Below are positions 35,134-44,032 of a stretch of DNA of 64,000 nt, one piece after another. The stretch is from contig JAWKYG010000006.1 in the NCBI GenBank assembly GCA_041396585.1, forward strand, positions 225,480-289,479, read 5' to 3'. Position 1 is the stretch's first letter; the number at the start of each line of letters is the position of its first letter. The position numbers and the translations under genes are program-made. The DNA comes from JAUIAI01 sp041396585. Lineage in GTDB: Bacteria; Pseudomonadota; Gammaproteobacteria; Burkholderiales; Burkholderiaceae_E. The notes beneath the pieces are model-generated. The model made no database searches, was not told where the DNA came from, and saw only the letters and a program-made list of their open reading frames with translations.

Positions 35134-36462
35134 TCAGCTATCGCTCATATTGGTGAAGCCACGTCGTTGGTCGATGGCTGCGCGGATCATTGCGCTCATC
35201 ACCTGCCCGAAATGTGCCCAGGTGGCCTCACGCTCGATGCTGGCGCGCGCCGCTGCCGCGAGCTGCGCGCGCCGCGCCGGATTCGCCTGCAGCGCCTCGA
35301 ACACATCGCTGAATGATTGCGGCCCGCCATCGAAGGCGAGGATGTTTTCGTCTGCCACGAACAAGCGGCTGGACTCGATGTCCAGCGGCGTGGCAATGAC
35401 CGGCAGCCCGTGGGCCATGCCCTCGAGGATCTTCTTACGGATGCCGCCGCCGACATAACTTGGGGAAACCATTGCCAGCGAGCCCTGCAACAGCGGCGCC
35501 AGCGCGTCAACGAAACCGACCGCCTCGATGCCGGTTTCGGTCTGGCGGGGCACGGACACACCGGCCAGGGATTCGAGCCCGGCCGGATCGACCCCTGTGA
35601 TCGCCAAGCCAAGCCCGCGCAGCCGGCCGGCCGCCTTGGCCGGCAGCCAGCAGTCCTGAACGAAGCGGCGCGCATTGTGCGCGCTCTGGATGGCCTTCGG
35701 ATTACAGAGAAACACCACCCGCGGTGCGAGCTGCGCGGGCGGATCGAGGACCGGCAGCGGGGTGCCCTCCGGCGCGAGCAGGAAGCGGCCGGGAACACCC
35801 GTGGCACGGGCCGCATCGAGATCGGCATCGCTGATGAAGGCGACCGCGTCGGCGCGTCGCCAGGCCATGTGTTCCTCGCGCCGGGTGAGCCAGCTCATGA
35901 TCCGCCCGGCCGGTTTCGCCCAGGCAGGCAGCGAGGCGACATAGCTGTCGACCACGCCGTACTCGAGATTGTGTTCGCGCAGGATGATCGGCCCGTGCCA
36001 GTTCGCGGCCCGCGCCAGTCGCCAGCCCAGGCCGAACAGATGCGCATGAAAGCAGAGAATCGCATCGAACTCGTGCAGATCGATGGCCGCGAGCAGCTTG
36101 CGCACATGCGCCGTGCGCCAGTACTTGGCGAACTTGTAGGGCTGGCCGCGCAGCGTCGCCGAGAGCATCAGCGCGGGCCCCTCGCGCGTGGCGTAGTCGA
36201 TCGGCAATGGCCGCAGGCCACGCGCACGATAGATCTCGAGCCCGGGCGAATCGCCCACGCACGGGTAGGCATAGGTCAGGTCGGCATGCGCGGCCAGTGC
36301 CCCCAACGCACCGAAGATGCTCTCGCGCCCGCCGTCGGTGGCCGGATAGACATCGTGCGGGCCAAGGGCCAGCAGGCGCGCCCGTGCGCCCGCGGGCTCA
36401 GGCTCAGGCTGCGGATCGCCGGCGCAGATCGCATCCGGCCGACCGGCCGGCACGCTGCTCAT
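35134..36462 (-). CDS. GT4-like glycosyltransferase
   Basis: About 442 aa. The C-terminal GT-B donor domain has VVFLCNPKAIQSAHN, then SPSYVGGGIRKKILEGMAHGLPVIAT (the E-x7-E region), as in GT4. The N-terminal about 30 residues are a Pro/Ala-rich leader, and ALGPHDVYPATDGGRES begins the acceptor domain. The ATG at 36462 is preferred over 36480 because it gives the same 4-base ATGA overlap with the deacetylase gene that recurs throughout the cluster. It acts in the cytoplasm on lipid-linked sugar. Confidence 0.83.
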   Translation of the reverse strand: MSSVPAGRPDAICAGDPQPEPEPAGARARLLALGPHDVYPATDGGRESIFGALGALAAHADLTYAYPCVGDSPGLEIYRARGLRPLPIDYATREGPALMLSATLRGQPYKFAKYWRTAHVRKLLAAIDLHEFDAILCFHAHLFGLGWRLARAANWHGPIILREHNLEYGVVDSYVASLPAWAKPAGRIMSWLTRREEHMAWRRADAVAFISDADLDAARATGVPGRFLLAPEGTPLPVLDPPAQLAPRVVFLCNPKAIQSAHNARRFVQDCWLPAKAAGRLRGLGLAITGVDPAGLESLAGVSVPRQTETGIEAVGFVDALAPLLQGSLAMVSPSYVGGGIRKKILEGMAHGLPVIATPLDIESSRLFVADENILAFDGGPQSFSDVFEALQANPARRAQLAAAARASIEREATWAHFGQVMSAMIRAAIDQRRGFTNMSDS

Positions 36463-37424
36463 CGTGGCGCCGACAGGCACTCGCGAAACACCTCGTCCAT
36501 CCGCCCCCAGTGAAAATCCGTCAGCAGGCGGTCGAGCCGGCCGAGCATGCGCGGCAGATTCACATAGTGACGAAAGCGGGTGCGCACCGGAATATCGCGC
36601 ATGCGCGGCTGATCCGGATCGATCTCCCAGGGATGGAAATAGAACACCGCAGACTGCGCATCCTGCGCCTGCACGCGATGAATCGCGGCCCGGCTCAAGG
36701 CATAGGGCAGCAGGCGGAAATAACCACCGCCGGCCGCCGGCAGATTGCGCCCGAACAGGCGCACCGACGTGGGCGGAATCTCCATCACCCGCCCGCCTGC
36801 GCGCGCATGCGCAAAGCGCGGCGCATCGGGGATGCCATAGTGGTCATGGCTGATCGGGAAGATGCTCGAACTGTATCGATGACCGGTCTCGGCCAGCACG
36901 TCGTAGATCCAGAGCGTGTCGCGCGTGACCGAGAAGCTCGGCGCCCGATAGCCGATGACCGGCTGACCGCTGCAGTCTTCGAGCAGCGCGCGCGTGCGTT
37001 CGAGATCCGCGCGCAGGCTCTGGGGCGAGAAGGTGCCGATGCGCCGGTGATCATAGCCATGGCTGGCGATCTCGTGCCCCTGCTCGGCGATCTGGCGGAT
37101 CAAGGGGCCATGCCGCTCGGCGATCCAGCCCAGGGTGAAGAAGGTGGCCTTCACCTGGCGGGCCTGCAACAGCGCCAGGATCTGCTGGATCACGCCCTGC
37201 AGGCGGCTGTCGATGCCGGCCCACTGCTCGCGCGAGATGCGCTGCTCGAATGCCGACACCTGAAACCATTCCTCGACATCGATCGTGAACGCATTGCGGA
37301 TCTCGCTGCGTGCGTGCGCGCCACCCGGCGTCTGGTGGCACTGGGCCCTGGGCAACGCTGCCGGTGGTGGCATGACCCGCATCAGATGCAAAGCGCCCTG
37401 TGGCGCGGAAACGGAGGGATTCAT
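36459..37424 (-). CDS. XrtA-associated polysaccharide deacetylase (DUF3473 type)
   Basis: About 321 aa from the ATG at 37424. The NodB homology domain is visible as the metal/base motif TIDVEEWFQV, the second motif IASHGYDHRR and YRAPSFSVTRDTLW; the C-terminal FYFHPWEIDPDQPRM is the DUF3473 region found in the exosortase-A type (TIGR03006). It would remove N-acetyl groups from EPS or its precursor in the cytoplasm or periplasm. No signal peptide was found from this start. It is coupled to the GT4 gene by a 4-base overlap and diverges from the beta-helix gene. Confidence 0.93.
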   Translation of the reverse strand: MNPSVSAPQGALHLMRVMPPPAALPRAQCHQTPGGAHARSEIRNAFTIDVEEWFQVSAFEQRISREQWAGIDSRLQGVIQQILALLQARQVKATFFTLGWIAERHGPLIRQIAEQGHEIASHGYDHRRIGTFSPQSLRADLERTRALLEDCSGQPVIGYRAPSFSVTRDTLWIYDVLAETGHRYSSSIFPISHDHYGIPDAPRFAHARAGGRVMEIPPTSVRLFGRNLPAAGGGYFRLLPYALSRAAIHRVQAQDAQSAVFYFHPWEIDPDQPRMRDIPVRTRFRHYVNLPRMLGRLDRLLTDFHWGRMDEVFRECLSAPR

Positions 37425-37599
37425 CACATTCGGGACAGGATTCAGACAAGCATTGTAAAAACCGACGGCAAAGCGCGCACGCGCGCGCACGACCAGGCCA
37501 CGGCTGCACCTGACGGGCGGTCCGGCCGGCTGCCGTCGATCCGTGAGGATCCGTTTCGCCGAACCGATGTCGGAATCCACGAAGCCAGGAATCTTGCAC

Positions 37600-37628
37600 T
37601 TGGCGGGCGGCCCACCCGCTGGGACAAT
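37600..37628 (+). promoter_or_regulatory. Candidate promoter for the beta-helix/lipoprotein pair
   Basis: TTGGCG and GACAAT are separated by 17 bases and lie 66 bases upstream of the ATG at 37694. Each hexamer keeps four of six consensus bases, so the promoter is only plausible. Confidence 0.35.
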
Positions 37629-37693
37629 AGCGATCCTGACACGTGTGCGCCGCGCGCACCGGCGATCCCCCTCCTCGCGCCCGTCCTTCCCAG

Positions 37694-38746
37694 ATGCCCG
37701 CCCCGCTCTGCCGAATCGCAACCCTCGTCGTTTGCCTGGTGCTCGCCATCCTGGCCGGCCCGCGTGCGCATGCGGCGCCGGTGCTGGGCGTGGCCGATGC
37801 CGCGCAGCTGCGCAGCGCGCTGCAACAGGCGGCCGCCACGCGCCAGGCCGTCACGATCGAGCTGGCCGATGGCATCTATCGCCTCGAGGGCACCCTGATG
37901 GTGCAAACGCCGGGCATCACCCTGCGATCTGCCAGCGGCGATCCGCGCCGGGTGATCATCGAGGGCGATCGCATGGCCGCGAACGCCCGGGTCGGCAACC
38001 TGATCTGGGTGGGCGCATCGGACTTCCGGCTCCAGGGCATCACCTTGCGGCGCGCCGGCAATCATCTGGTGCAGGTGGCCGGCGAACGCGATGTCGACCG
38101 GGTCGTGCTCGAGAACTGCGTGCTCCAGGATGCCTGGGAGCAGATGGTCAAGGTGAGCCGCGATCCGGCCTGGCCCGATGTCTATGCCGATGATGGCCGT
38201 ATCGAGGGCTGCGAGTTCTCCTATACCGCCGGGCGTGCGCCGCAGTACTACACCGGCGGCATCGATGCCCACGGTGCGCGCGGCTGGCTGGTGCGCAACA
38301 ATGTGTTTCGCGACATCGCCAGCCCGTCGCGCGAGATCGCCGAATACGCGATTCACTTCTGGGATGAATCCGCCGACACCACGGTCGAACACAACACCAT
38401 CATCGATTGCGATCGCGGAATCGGCTTCGGTCTGCACGGCAAGCCGCACACCGGTGGCATCATCCGCCACAACCTGGTGCTGCATGCCGCGAACGGCGAT
38501 CCCTTCGCCGATACCGGCATCGCATTGATCGATGCCTCCGGGGCCGTCGTGGAGAACAACGAGATCTATCTGGCGCACGACTATCCCTGGTCGATCGAAT
38601 TGCGCGGCCCCGCGACCCGCAATGTGCAGGTGCGCAACAACATCGCGAACCGGCCGATCGACGCGTCGCTGTTCGCCGGCCATCGCATCAGCGGCAATCG
38701 CGCCGATGCCTCGGTGCCCATTCATAGCAAATGGCTCAATCCATGA
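37694..38746 (+). CDS. Secreted right-handed parallel beta-helix protein
   Basis: The 350-aa protein has a Sec signal (LVVCLVLAILAGPRAHA) and a body of short repeating turns rich in N, V and I (LENCVLQDA, VRNNVFRDI, VEHNTIIDC, IRHNLVLHA, VENNEIYLA, VRNNIANRP) that mark PbH1-type parallel beta-helix repeats. Such folds occur in polysaccharide lyases, C5-epimerases and surface proteins; no catalytic residues specific to one class were identified. It lies alone with a lipoprotein gene between two minus-strand blocks of the EPS locus and is coupled to it by ATGA. A role in modifying exported polymer is inferred. Confidence 0.72.
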   Translation: MPAPLCRIATLVVCLVLAILAGPRAHAAPVLGVADAAQLRSALQQAAATRQAVTIELADGIYRLEGTLMVQTPGITLRSASGDPRRVIIEGDRMAANARVGNLIWVGASDFRLQGITLRRAGNHLVQVAGERDVDRVVLENCVLQDAWEQMVKVSRDPAWPDVYADDGRIEGCEFSYTAGRAPQYYTGGIDAHGARGWLVRNNVFRDIASPSREIAEYAIHFWDESADTTVEHNTIIDCDRGIGFGLHGKPHTGGIIRHNLVLHAANGDPFADTGIALIDASGAVVENNEIYLAHDYPWSIELRGPATRNVQVRNNIANRPIDASLFAGHRISGNRADASVPIHSKWLNP

Positions 38747-39984
38747 ACCCCTCCGCAAGCGGCGCGCGCTATCGCGCGACCCTGTTCCTGACCTCGCTCC
38801 TGGTGAGCGCCTGCGGCACGCACAGCTCGATGCCGGCGGCCGAACAGATCTCGCCGCAGGCCAAACTCGAGCCGCTGCTGCAACCGGCCGACATCGCCTA
38901 TCTCGGCGCCTTCAGGGTTCCGGTCGTTGGCGATGGCGACACCGACGGACTGCGCTTCGGGGGGCAGGCGCTGGCCTATGACGCCCAGCGCAACAGCCTG
39001 TTCATGCTCGGCCATCCATGGACACAGAAAACCGCCGAGATCTCCGTGCCCGAACCCGTGCGCTCGGCCGACTACGACGAGCTGCCGCGAGCCACCCTGT
39101 TACAGGGCCCGGTCGATGCCACTGCCGGCCGGCTCGGTCAGATCTCGAACCCTGCCGCTGGCGGTTATGCACGTATCGCCGGTCATCTGAGCGTCGGCGA
39201 TCATCTGCTCATCGGCGCATTTCATTACTACGATGCCACGGGCTCGCAGGTGGCCTCGCACTTCAGCCGCCCGCGCGATCTGCTCGCGCCGGCCGATACC
39301 GTACGCGGCCCGCTGGCCCTGGACAGCAGCGCGCCGCCACGCTGGCTGGGCGGTTACATGGCCGAGGTGCCTGCGACCTGGCGCCCCATCTTCGGTGGCA
39401 GCGCCCTCACCGGCATTGCCGGCATTCCGATCGCGGGCAATGCCTCGAATGGCCCGACGGCCGCAGTGTTCGATCCGGACTCGCTGATCGATCCGGCCAA
39501 GGAGCCGGCGGCACGCCTGCTGCTGGGCTATCCGCTGGATCATCCGCTCGATGCGCTCGAGGTCCAGAACACGGTCTGGAATTTCTCGTCGGAACTGGGC
39601 GGCCTGGCGTTCGTGGCGGGCACGCGCAGCGTGCTGTTCATCGGCCGCCACGGCATCGGCCCCTACTGCTATGGCAACGGCACCGAATGCAACGACCCCG
39701 CCAAGGCCTATCAGGGCACGCACGGCTATCCGTATCGCTACATGATCTGGGCCTACGATGCCGCCGATCTCGCGGCGGTCGCCAGGGGTGGCCAGACCCC
39801 CCATACGCCACGTCCCTATGGTGTGTGGCCGCTGGCGCTCACCTTCGAGCGCGATGACGAGCATCTGATCGGCGGCGTGGCCTATGATCCGGCGCGCCAG
39901 CGCATCTATGTCAGTCAGCAGTACGGCGACGCCGACAACGCCCACCCGATCGTGCACGTGCTTTCGGTAAACATGCCGAAATAG
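38743..39984 (+). CDS. Predicted lipoprotein of unknown function
   Basis: About 413 aa with a lipoprotein signal and lipobox LVSAC (Cys24). The rest is a beta-rich body with repeated short turns (FGGQALAYDAQRNSLFMLG, GGLAFVAGTRSVLFIG, GGVAYDPARQRIYVSQ), resembling beta-propeller blades, but no named family was recognised. A CYGNGTEC pair of cysteines may form a disulfide. The ATG at 38743 overlaps the upstream stop by 4 bases. It probably sits in the outer membrane facing the periplasm and could act with the beta-helix protein; the function is unknown. Confidence 0.7.
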   Translation: MNPSASGARYRATLFLTSLLVSACGTHSSMPAAEQISPQAKLEPLLQPADIAYLGAFRVPVVGDGDTDGLRFGGQALAYDAQRNSLFMLGHPWTQKTAEISVPEPVRSADYDELPRATLLQGPVDATAGRLGQISNPAAGGYARIAGHLSVGDHLLIGAFHYYDATGSQVASHFSRPRDLLAPADTVRGPLALDSSAPPRWLGGYMAEVPATWRPIFGGSALTGIAGIPIAGNASNGPTAAVFDPDSLIDPAKEPAARLLLGYPLDHPLDALEVQNTVWNFSSELGGLAFVAGTRSVLFIGRHGIGPYCYGNGTECNDPAKAYQGTHGYPYRYMIWAYDAADLAAVARGGQTPHTPRPYGVWPLALTFERDDEHLIGGVAYDPARQRIYVSQQYGDADNAHPIVHVLSVNMPK

Positions 39985-40004
39985 GCGGGCCAGGGCGGCC
40001 CGCC
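39984..40004. terminator. Hairpin between convergent genes
   Basis: GGCGGGCC-AGGGC-GGCCCGCC forms an 8-bp GC stem with a 5-base loop, in the 24-base gap between two convergent stops. There is no T run, so it may terminate weakly or only serve as an RNA end. Confidence 0.4.
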
Positions 40005-40008
40005 GCCG

Positions 40009-40929
40009 TCAGTGGCTTTCGGTCAGCCGCGTGATCAGTGCGCGCGCCATCCGCTTCCACTGCGCGATCGACCAGGGCGTGTTCCAGGTGGCGCGCAGCG
40101 CATAGCGCAGGCTGCGCCGCCAGTCGCCCGCGCGCAGCGCGAAATCGGCATTGATGCTGTAGGACTCGGCCTGCGCCTTGCGCCGCAGGCCCTGGCGCCG
40201 GGCTCCCGGACCATCCGGCGAGAATGCCCACTCCACCACGCGCAGATGGTCCGGCAGGGTCTGATCGGTGCGGGTGGACTTCGAGGCCTTGTGGAAACGG
40301 TAGGTCGCCAGCGGCTGCGGCACATAGGCGAACTCGGTGATCCCGGCGCAGCGGATCCACAGCGGCCAGTCGTCCACGCCGAGAAACGACTCGTCCATGC
40401 CGCCAAGCGACTGATAGATCTCACGGCGCAGCAACACCGTGGACTTGACCACGAAATTGCGCACCAGCAGCGCCTCCATCACATCGCCGGTGTAAGGCGG
40501 CTCGAATGAACTGCGCAGCAAGGGCTCGACGATGCCATCGCCGACGCAGAACGAATCCGTGTAGCAAAAGCCGACCCGCTCCCGCGCCACCAGATCCAGC
40601 TGCTGGCGCAGCTTCGTTGGCTCGAAGATGTCATCCGCATCCAGAAAGGCGATCCACTGGCCGCGCGCCGCGCGCACCGCGGCATTGGTCGCCGCCGCCA
40701 CGCCGGCATTGGCCTGGCGGATCAATGAGATGCGTTCACCGTAAGCTTCCAGGACGGCAGGGGTCTGGTCGGTGGAGCCGTCATCGACCACGATCACCTC
40801 GACACTGACCCCTTGCTGGGCGAGCGCGGAATCGATCGCCTCGGCCACGAAGGCCGCGCCATTGAACACAGGAATGACGATCGATACCTGCGGGATACCC
40901 ACCGCGGCCCGGGGATCGTCGAGGATCAT
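40009..40929 (-). CDS. GT2 family glycosyltransferase
   Basis: The 306-aa soluble GT-A enzyme starts VSIVIPVFNGAAFV, with VIVVDDGSTDQT, the DxD FLDADDIFEP and the acceptor-side GVDDWPLWIR. It is closely similar in layout to the locus-1 GT2 at 13369-14418, down to the IPQVSIVIPV and YRFHKAS-type ends. The ATG at 40929 (MILDDP) is preferred; ATG 40938 is an alternative. Its stop is 24 bases from the lipoprotein stop on the other strand. Confidence 0.92.
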   Translation of the reverse strand: MILDDPRAAVGIPQVSIVIPVFNGAAFVAEAIDSALAQQGVSVEVIVVDDGSTDQTPAVLEAYGERISLIRQANAGVAAATNAAVRAARGQWIAFLDADDIFEPTKLRQQLDLVARERVGFCYTDSFCVGDGIVEPLLRSSFEPPYTGDVMEALLVRNFVVKSTVLLRREIYQSLGGMDESFLGVDDWPLWIRCAGITEFAYVPQPLATYRFHKASKSTRTDQTLPDHLRVVEWAFSPDGPGARRQGLRRKAQAESYSINADFALRAGDWRRSLRYALRATWNTPWSIAQWKRMARALITRLTESH

Positions 40930-41088
40930 GCTCGTCACCAAGAATGAGGAGAAGTGGTGTGAGCGCGAATTGTGATCCGAACTGGGTAACAGCGTGCGGA
41001 TTTCTTCACAGAAGCAAAGGTCGATCCGCGCCACAGGCCCCCGTACCGGGGTTTCCACCCCCGCAGCCGGTGGACACAGGGACCGCGC

Positions 41089-42837
41089 TCAGCGCGAAGG
41101 AGCGCCGCAGACCTCCAGAATGCGAAACTCTGCCGACCGATGCACTGTCGGCCAGCCCGCCGGGGTGTCGCCGCGCGCAAGCCGGGCGATCACATCGTCG
41201 GCGTCCCGGCCCTTCGCCTGCCCGGCCAGCAAGCGCTCGAACACGATCAGCCAGCGCGCATGCGACGCACAGGCCAGTTCTGTCGCGCGTTCCTCGGTCC
41301 AGGTGATACTCGAATAGGCCGGCTCGGTCAGCGCGGCCACCGGCCGCTCGATCAACATGCCGAGAACCTGGCCATCGGCGGCCAGCAGACCGCTGCCGGC
41401 ATCGGTGTTTTCACGCAGCCATTCGCGCAGCGTACGAGCGCCAACGGGCCCGGCCAGCGCGCTGCGCACAGCCACATTGAGCGCCAGCGGCGCCGGCGAC
41501 CCGGGCAGCCCCTGATCGCGCCAGGCCGCGCCGATCGCCAGCGCCCAGCAGGCCAGCATCACGCCGGCCAGAATCCGTCGTGAGCCGCGGGCAAGGCGTG
41601 CCTCTTGCGGGCGCCGCAGGCCCGAGGCGATGCCCGCCACGGCAAGCAGCACGAGCGGAACCGTCGCCTCCATGTAGCGCGCCTCGAACGGATAGGTGCT
41701 GCTGGCCATCACCGCGAGCGCAAGATGCAGGGCCAGCAGCGCGGCCGCCAAAGCGCCGGCAAGCAGAGGCAGCGGCCAGCGCGCGACGACGGCGAGCCCG
41801 GAACGCCCGGGACCGGCGAGCAAGGGGCTGGCAATCCCGCCTGACCCGTGTATGTCCTGGCCCGCCGGCCCCGGCAGGAGCTGGCGCGCTCGAAGCCGGG
41901 CCCGCGCCAGACGCCAGAGCGATGCCCCGGTGATCCAGCCCAGGAAGCAGAAGATCGCCAGCATCGCCGGCGCCGGTGTCGGCCAGTCGGCATCCAGCCC
42001 GAAGGCCGAGCGCAGCCCGAACTGCACCTGCCAGAGCAGTTCGCCCATCACGAACTCACCCCGGCGCGTCGAGCCGGCCCGCGCCGAGCCGGTGGCCAGC
42101 CAGTTCACCAGCAGCTGCACCGCCACGACCATCATCGGCAGCGCCGCGGCCATCAGCACCGGCAGCAGGCGGCGCCGCTGCCAGAGCGTGGCGATCGCGA
42201 ACAGCCCGAGCACGGCCACGAAGGCGATTCCCTGGTAGCGGGTGAGAAAGGCCAGCCCGAAGAACGCACCGGCCAGGCTGGCCGCGGCCCAGCCCATCGC
42301 AGTGGGTTCGCGCCCGCGCCAGCCGAGCACCAGCAGCGCAGCCATCAAAAACAATGTGAACAGGGATTCGCTCTGGCCGCCACCGGCGACCAGGATCGGC
42401 ATCGGCAGCGCCCACCAGAGCCCTGCCAGGATCGCCGCCGTGACCGCGCCGGCACCGCTGTCGAGCGCGATCAGCCAGATCAGGGCGCCGATCATGAACA
42501 CGCACCAGAGCGAGAGGCGCACCGAGACATCGGCGAGCGCGTGGCCGCTGAGTTCGGCAAGCGTGGCCAGCGCCAGCGGATACATCGGTGGCCAGACACG
42601 CTGCACGACCGGCGGCGCACCGCCCTGTTGCGCGGGATAGGTTTGCAGATCGGTGCGCACACCCAGGCCGGCCTGAATGTGGCGGGCCGTCACCAGATAC
42701 TGCGCGCCATCGTTGCGCAGATGATCGATCGTGAAGCCGCGGCCCAGCGCGCAGGCATAGATCAGCCCGAACAGCGCGGCCGCGAGCAGTGCGGCCCAGC
42801 GCGCGAAACGCGGGCGCCGCGGGTGCGCGCCGGTCAC
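41089..42837 (-). CDS. GT39-like polytopic membrane protein
   Basis: About 582 aa from a GTG, with about 11 hydrophobic segments. The first periplasmic loop has NDGAQYLVTARHIQ and VQRVWPPMYPLAL, the same pattern as in the locus-1 protein at 20512-22254 (DDAAQIVSTARHW, ARQTVWPPGMPLM). Both belong to the GT-C/PMT_2-like superfamily and may transfer sugars from polyprenyl phosphate outside the cytoplasm. The start was placed at 42837 because it follows the upstream stop by 7 bases; the frame is open upstream over another gene. Confidence 0.72.
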   Translation of the reverse strand: MTGAHPRRPRFARWAALLAAALFGLIYACALGRGFTIDHLRNDGAQYLVTARHIQAGLGVRTDLQTYPAQQGGAPPVVQRVWPPMYPLALATLAELSGHALADVSVRLSLWCVFMIGALIWLIALDSGAGAVTAAILAGLWWALPMPILVAGGGQSESLFTLFLMAALLVLGWRGREPTAMGWAAASLAGAFFGLAFLTRYQGIAFVAVLGLFAIATLWQRRRLLPVLMAAALPMMVVAVQLLVNWLATGSARAGSTRRGEFVMGELLWQVQFGLRSAFGLDADWPTPAPAMLAIFCFLGWITGASLWRLARARLRARQLLPGPAGQDIHGSGGIASPLLAGPGRSGLAVVARWPLPLLAGALAAALLALHLALAVMASSTYPFEARYMEATVPLVLLAVAGIASGLRRPQEARLARGSRRILAGVMLACWALAIGAAWRDQGLPGSPAPLALNVAVRSALAGPVGARTLREWLRENTDAGSGLLAADGQVLGMLIERPVAALTEPAYSSITWTEERATELACASHARWLIVFERLLAGQAKGRDADDVIARLARGDTPAGWPTVHRSAEFRILEVCGAPSR

Positions 42838-42844
42838 GGCTCGC

Positions 42845-44032
42845 TCATTGCCCGGTCGCCAGACCGAGCGGCCCGCCCGGGCGCGCGGAACCGGCCGGCC
42901 GATCGAGCAACCGCTCATAGAGCAGCAGATACTCGTCGGCCATGCGCGCGGCCGAGAACTCACGCGTCACGCGGGTGTGCGCGGCCTCGATCAGCCGCGC
43001 GGCCAGGCCGGGCTCCTCGAGGATGCGTGACAACTGCAGGCTCAGCGCCTCGTGATCATCGAGCGGAAACAGCAAACCCGTGGCGTCATGCGTGATCAGA
43101 TCGCGGCTGCCGGGGATGTCGGAGGAAACGATCGGCACACGCGCGGCCATGGCCTCCATCAGACAGCGCGGAATGCCCTCGAGCGAGGAAGGCAGCACGA
43201 AGGCATCGAACTTCTTCAGCCAGGCGAGCCGGTCATCGCGAAAGCCCGCGAAATGCACGCGTTCGGCCACACCCAGCGCGCGCGCCTGTTCCTGCAGGGC
43301 CGCACGCTGATCGCCGTCGCCGATCAACACCAGCATCGTGTTCTGGTCGGCCAGCCCTGCGAAGGCGCGCAGCAGCACATCGATGCGCTTGCGCCCGATC
43401 AGCTGGCCGATATAACCGATCACGCGCCGCCCCTGGCGATGCCAGTCATCGATGCTCGGCGACGCCGCCGGCGTGGACTGCACCTCATGCAGATCGACCC
43501 CGTTGCGGATCATGTGCAGGCGCGGCTTCACCCAGGGCAGACGCGCAAGCCCCGCATGCAGATCATCGGATAAGGGCGCCACCGCATCGCAGGCCGCGAA
43601 GATCAGCCGGTCGATGCCCTCGTAGAGCTGCAAGGCCAGCCCCGCGTTCACGCTCCAGCCATGCGGCGTGGTCAGCAGGCGCGCGCCGGTGCCGCGCACC
43701 GCGAGCGCGCCGAGCAGATCGGTCTTGTAGAAATGTGTGTGCACGATGTCGATCCGCTCGCGGCGCACGAATGCGCGGATCTGGCCCACCGCGGCAAAAC
43801 TCAGCCGGCCCGGCGCCTCGAACACGGCCGTGGGCAGATCGAGGCGCGCGGCCTGTTCGCACAGCGGCGGCTGGCCGCCGCCGGGAAGATCCTGCGCCAC
43901 GCCGACCACCGTCTGACAACGGCCTCTGTCCAGATGCCGGCCCAGGGCCAGGATCCAGCGCTCGGCACCGAGCACCGCCATCGGCCCGCCCAGCTGCAGC
44001 ACACGGATCGGCGCATCACCCGCCTTGCTCAT
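42845..44032 (-). CDS. GT4 family glycosyltransferase
   Basis: The 395-aa protein has a typical GT-B/GT4 signature: N-terminal VLQLGGPMAVLGAERW, DIVHTHFYKTDLLG, then the donor domain with VIGYIGQLIGRKRIDVLL and LPSSLEGIPRCLMEAMAARVPIVSS (E-x7-E region). The sugar is not predictable. Its ATG overlaps the amidotransferase stop by 4 bases and its own stop precedes the GT39-like start by 7. Confidence 0.92.
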   Translation of the reverse strand: MSKAGDAPIRVLQLGGPMAVLGAERWILALGRHLDRGRCQTVVGVAQDLPGGGQPPLCEQAARLDLPTAVFEAPGRLSFAAVGQIRAFVRRERIDIVHTHFYKTDLLGALAVRGTGARLLTTPHGWSVNAGLALQLYEGIDRLIFAACDAVAPLSDDLHAGLARLPWVKPRLHMIRNGVDLHEVQSTPAASPSIDDWHRQGRRVIGYIGQLIGRKRIDVLLRAFAGLADQNTMLVLIGDGDQRAALQEQARALGVAERVHFAGFRDDRLAWLKKFDAFVLPSSLEGIPRCLMEAMAARVPIVSSDIPGSRDLITHDATGLLFPLDDHEALSLQLSRILEEPGLAARLIEAAHTRVTREFSAARMADEYLLLYERLLDRPAGSARPGGPLGLATGQ

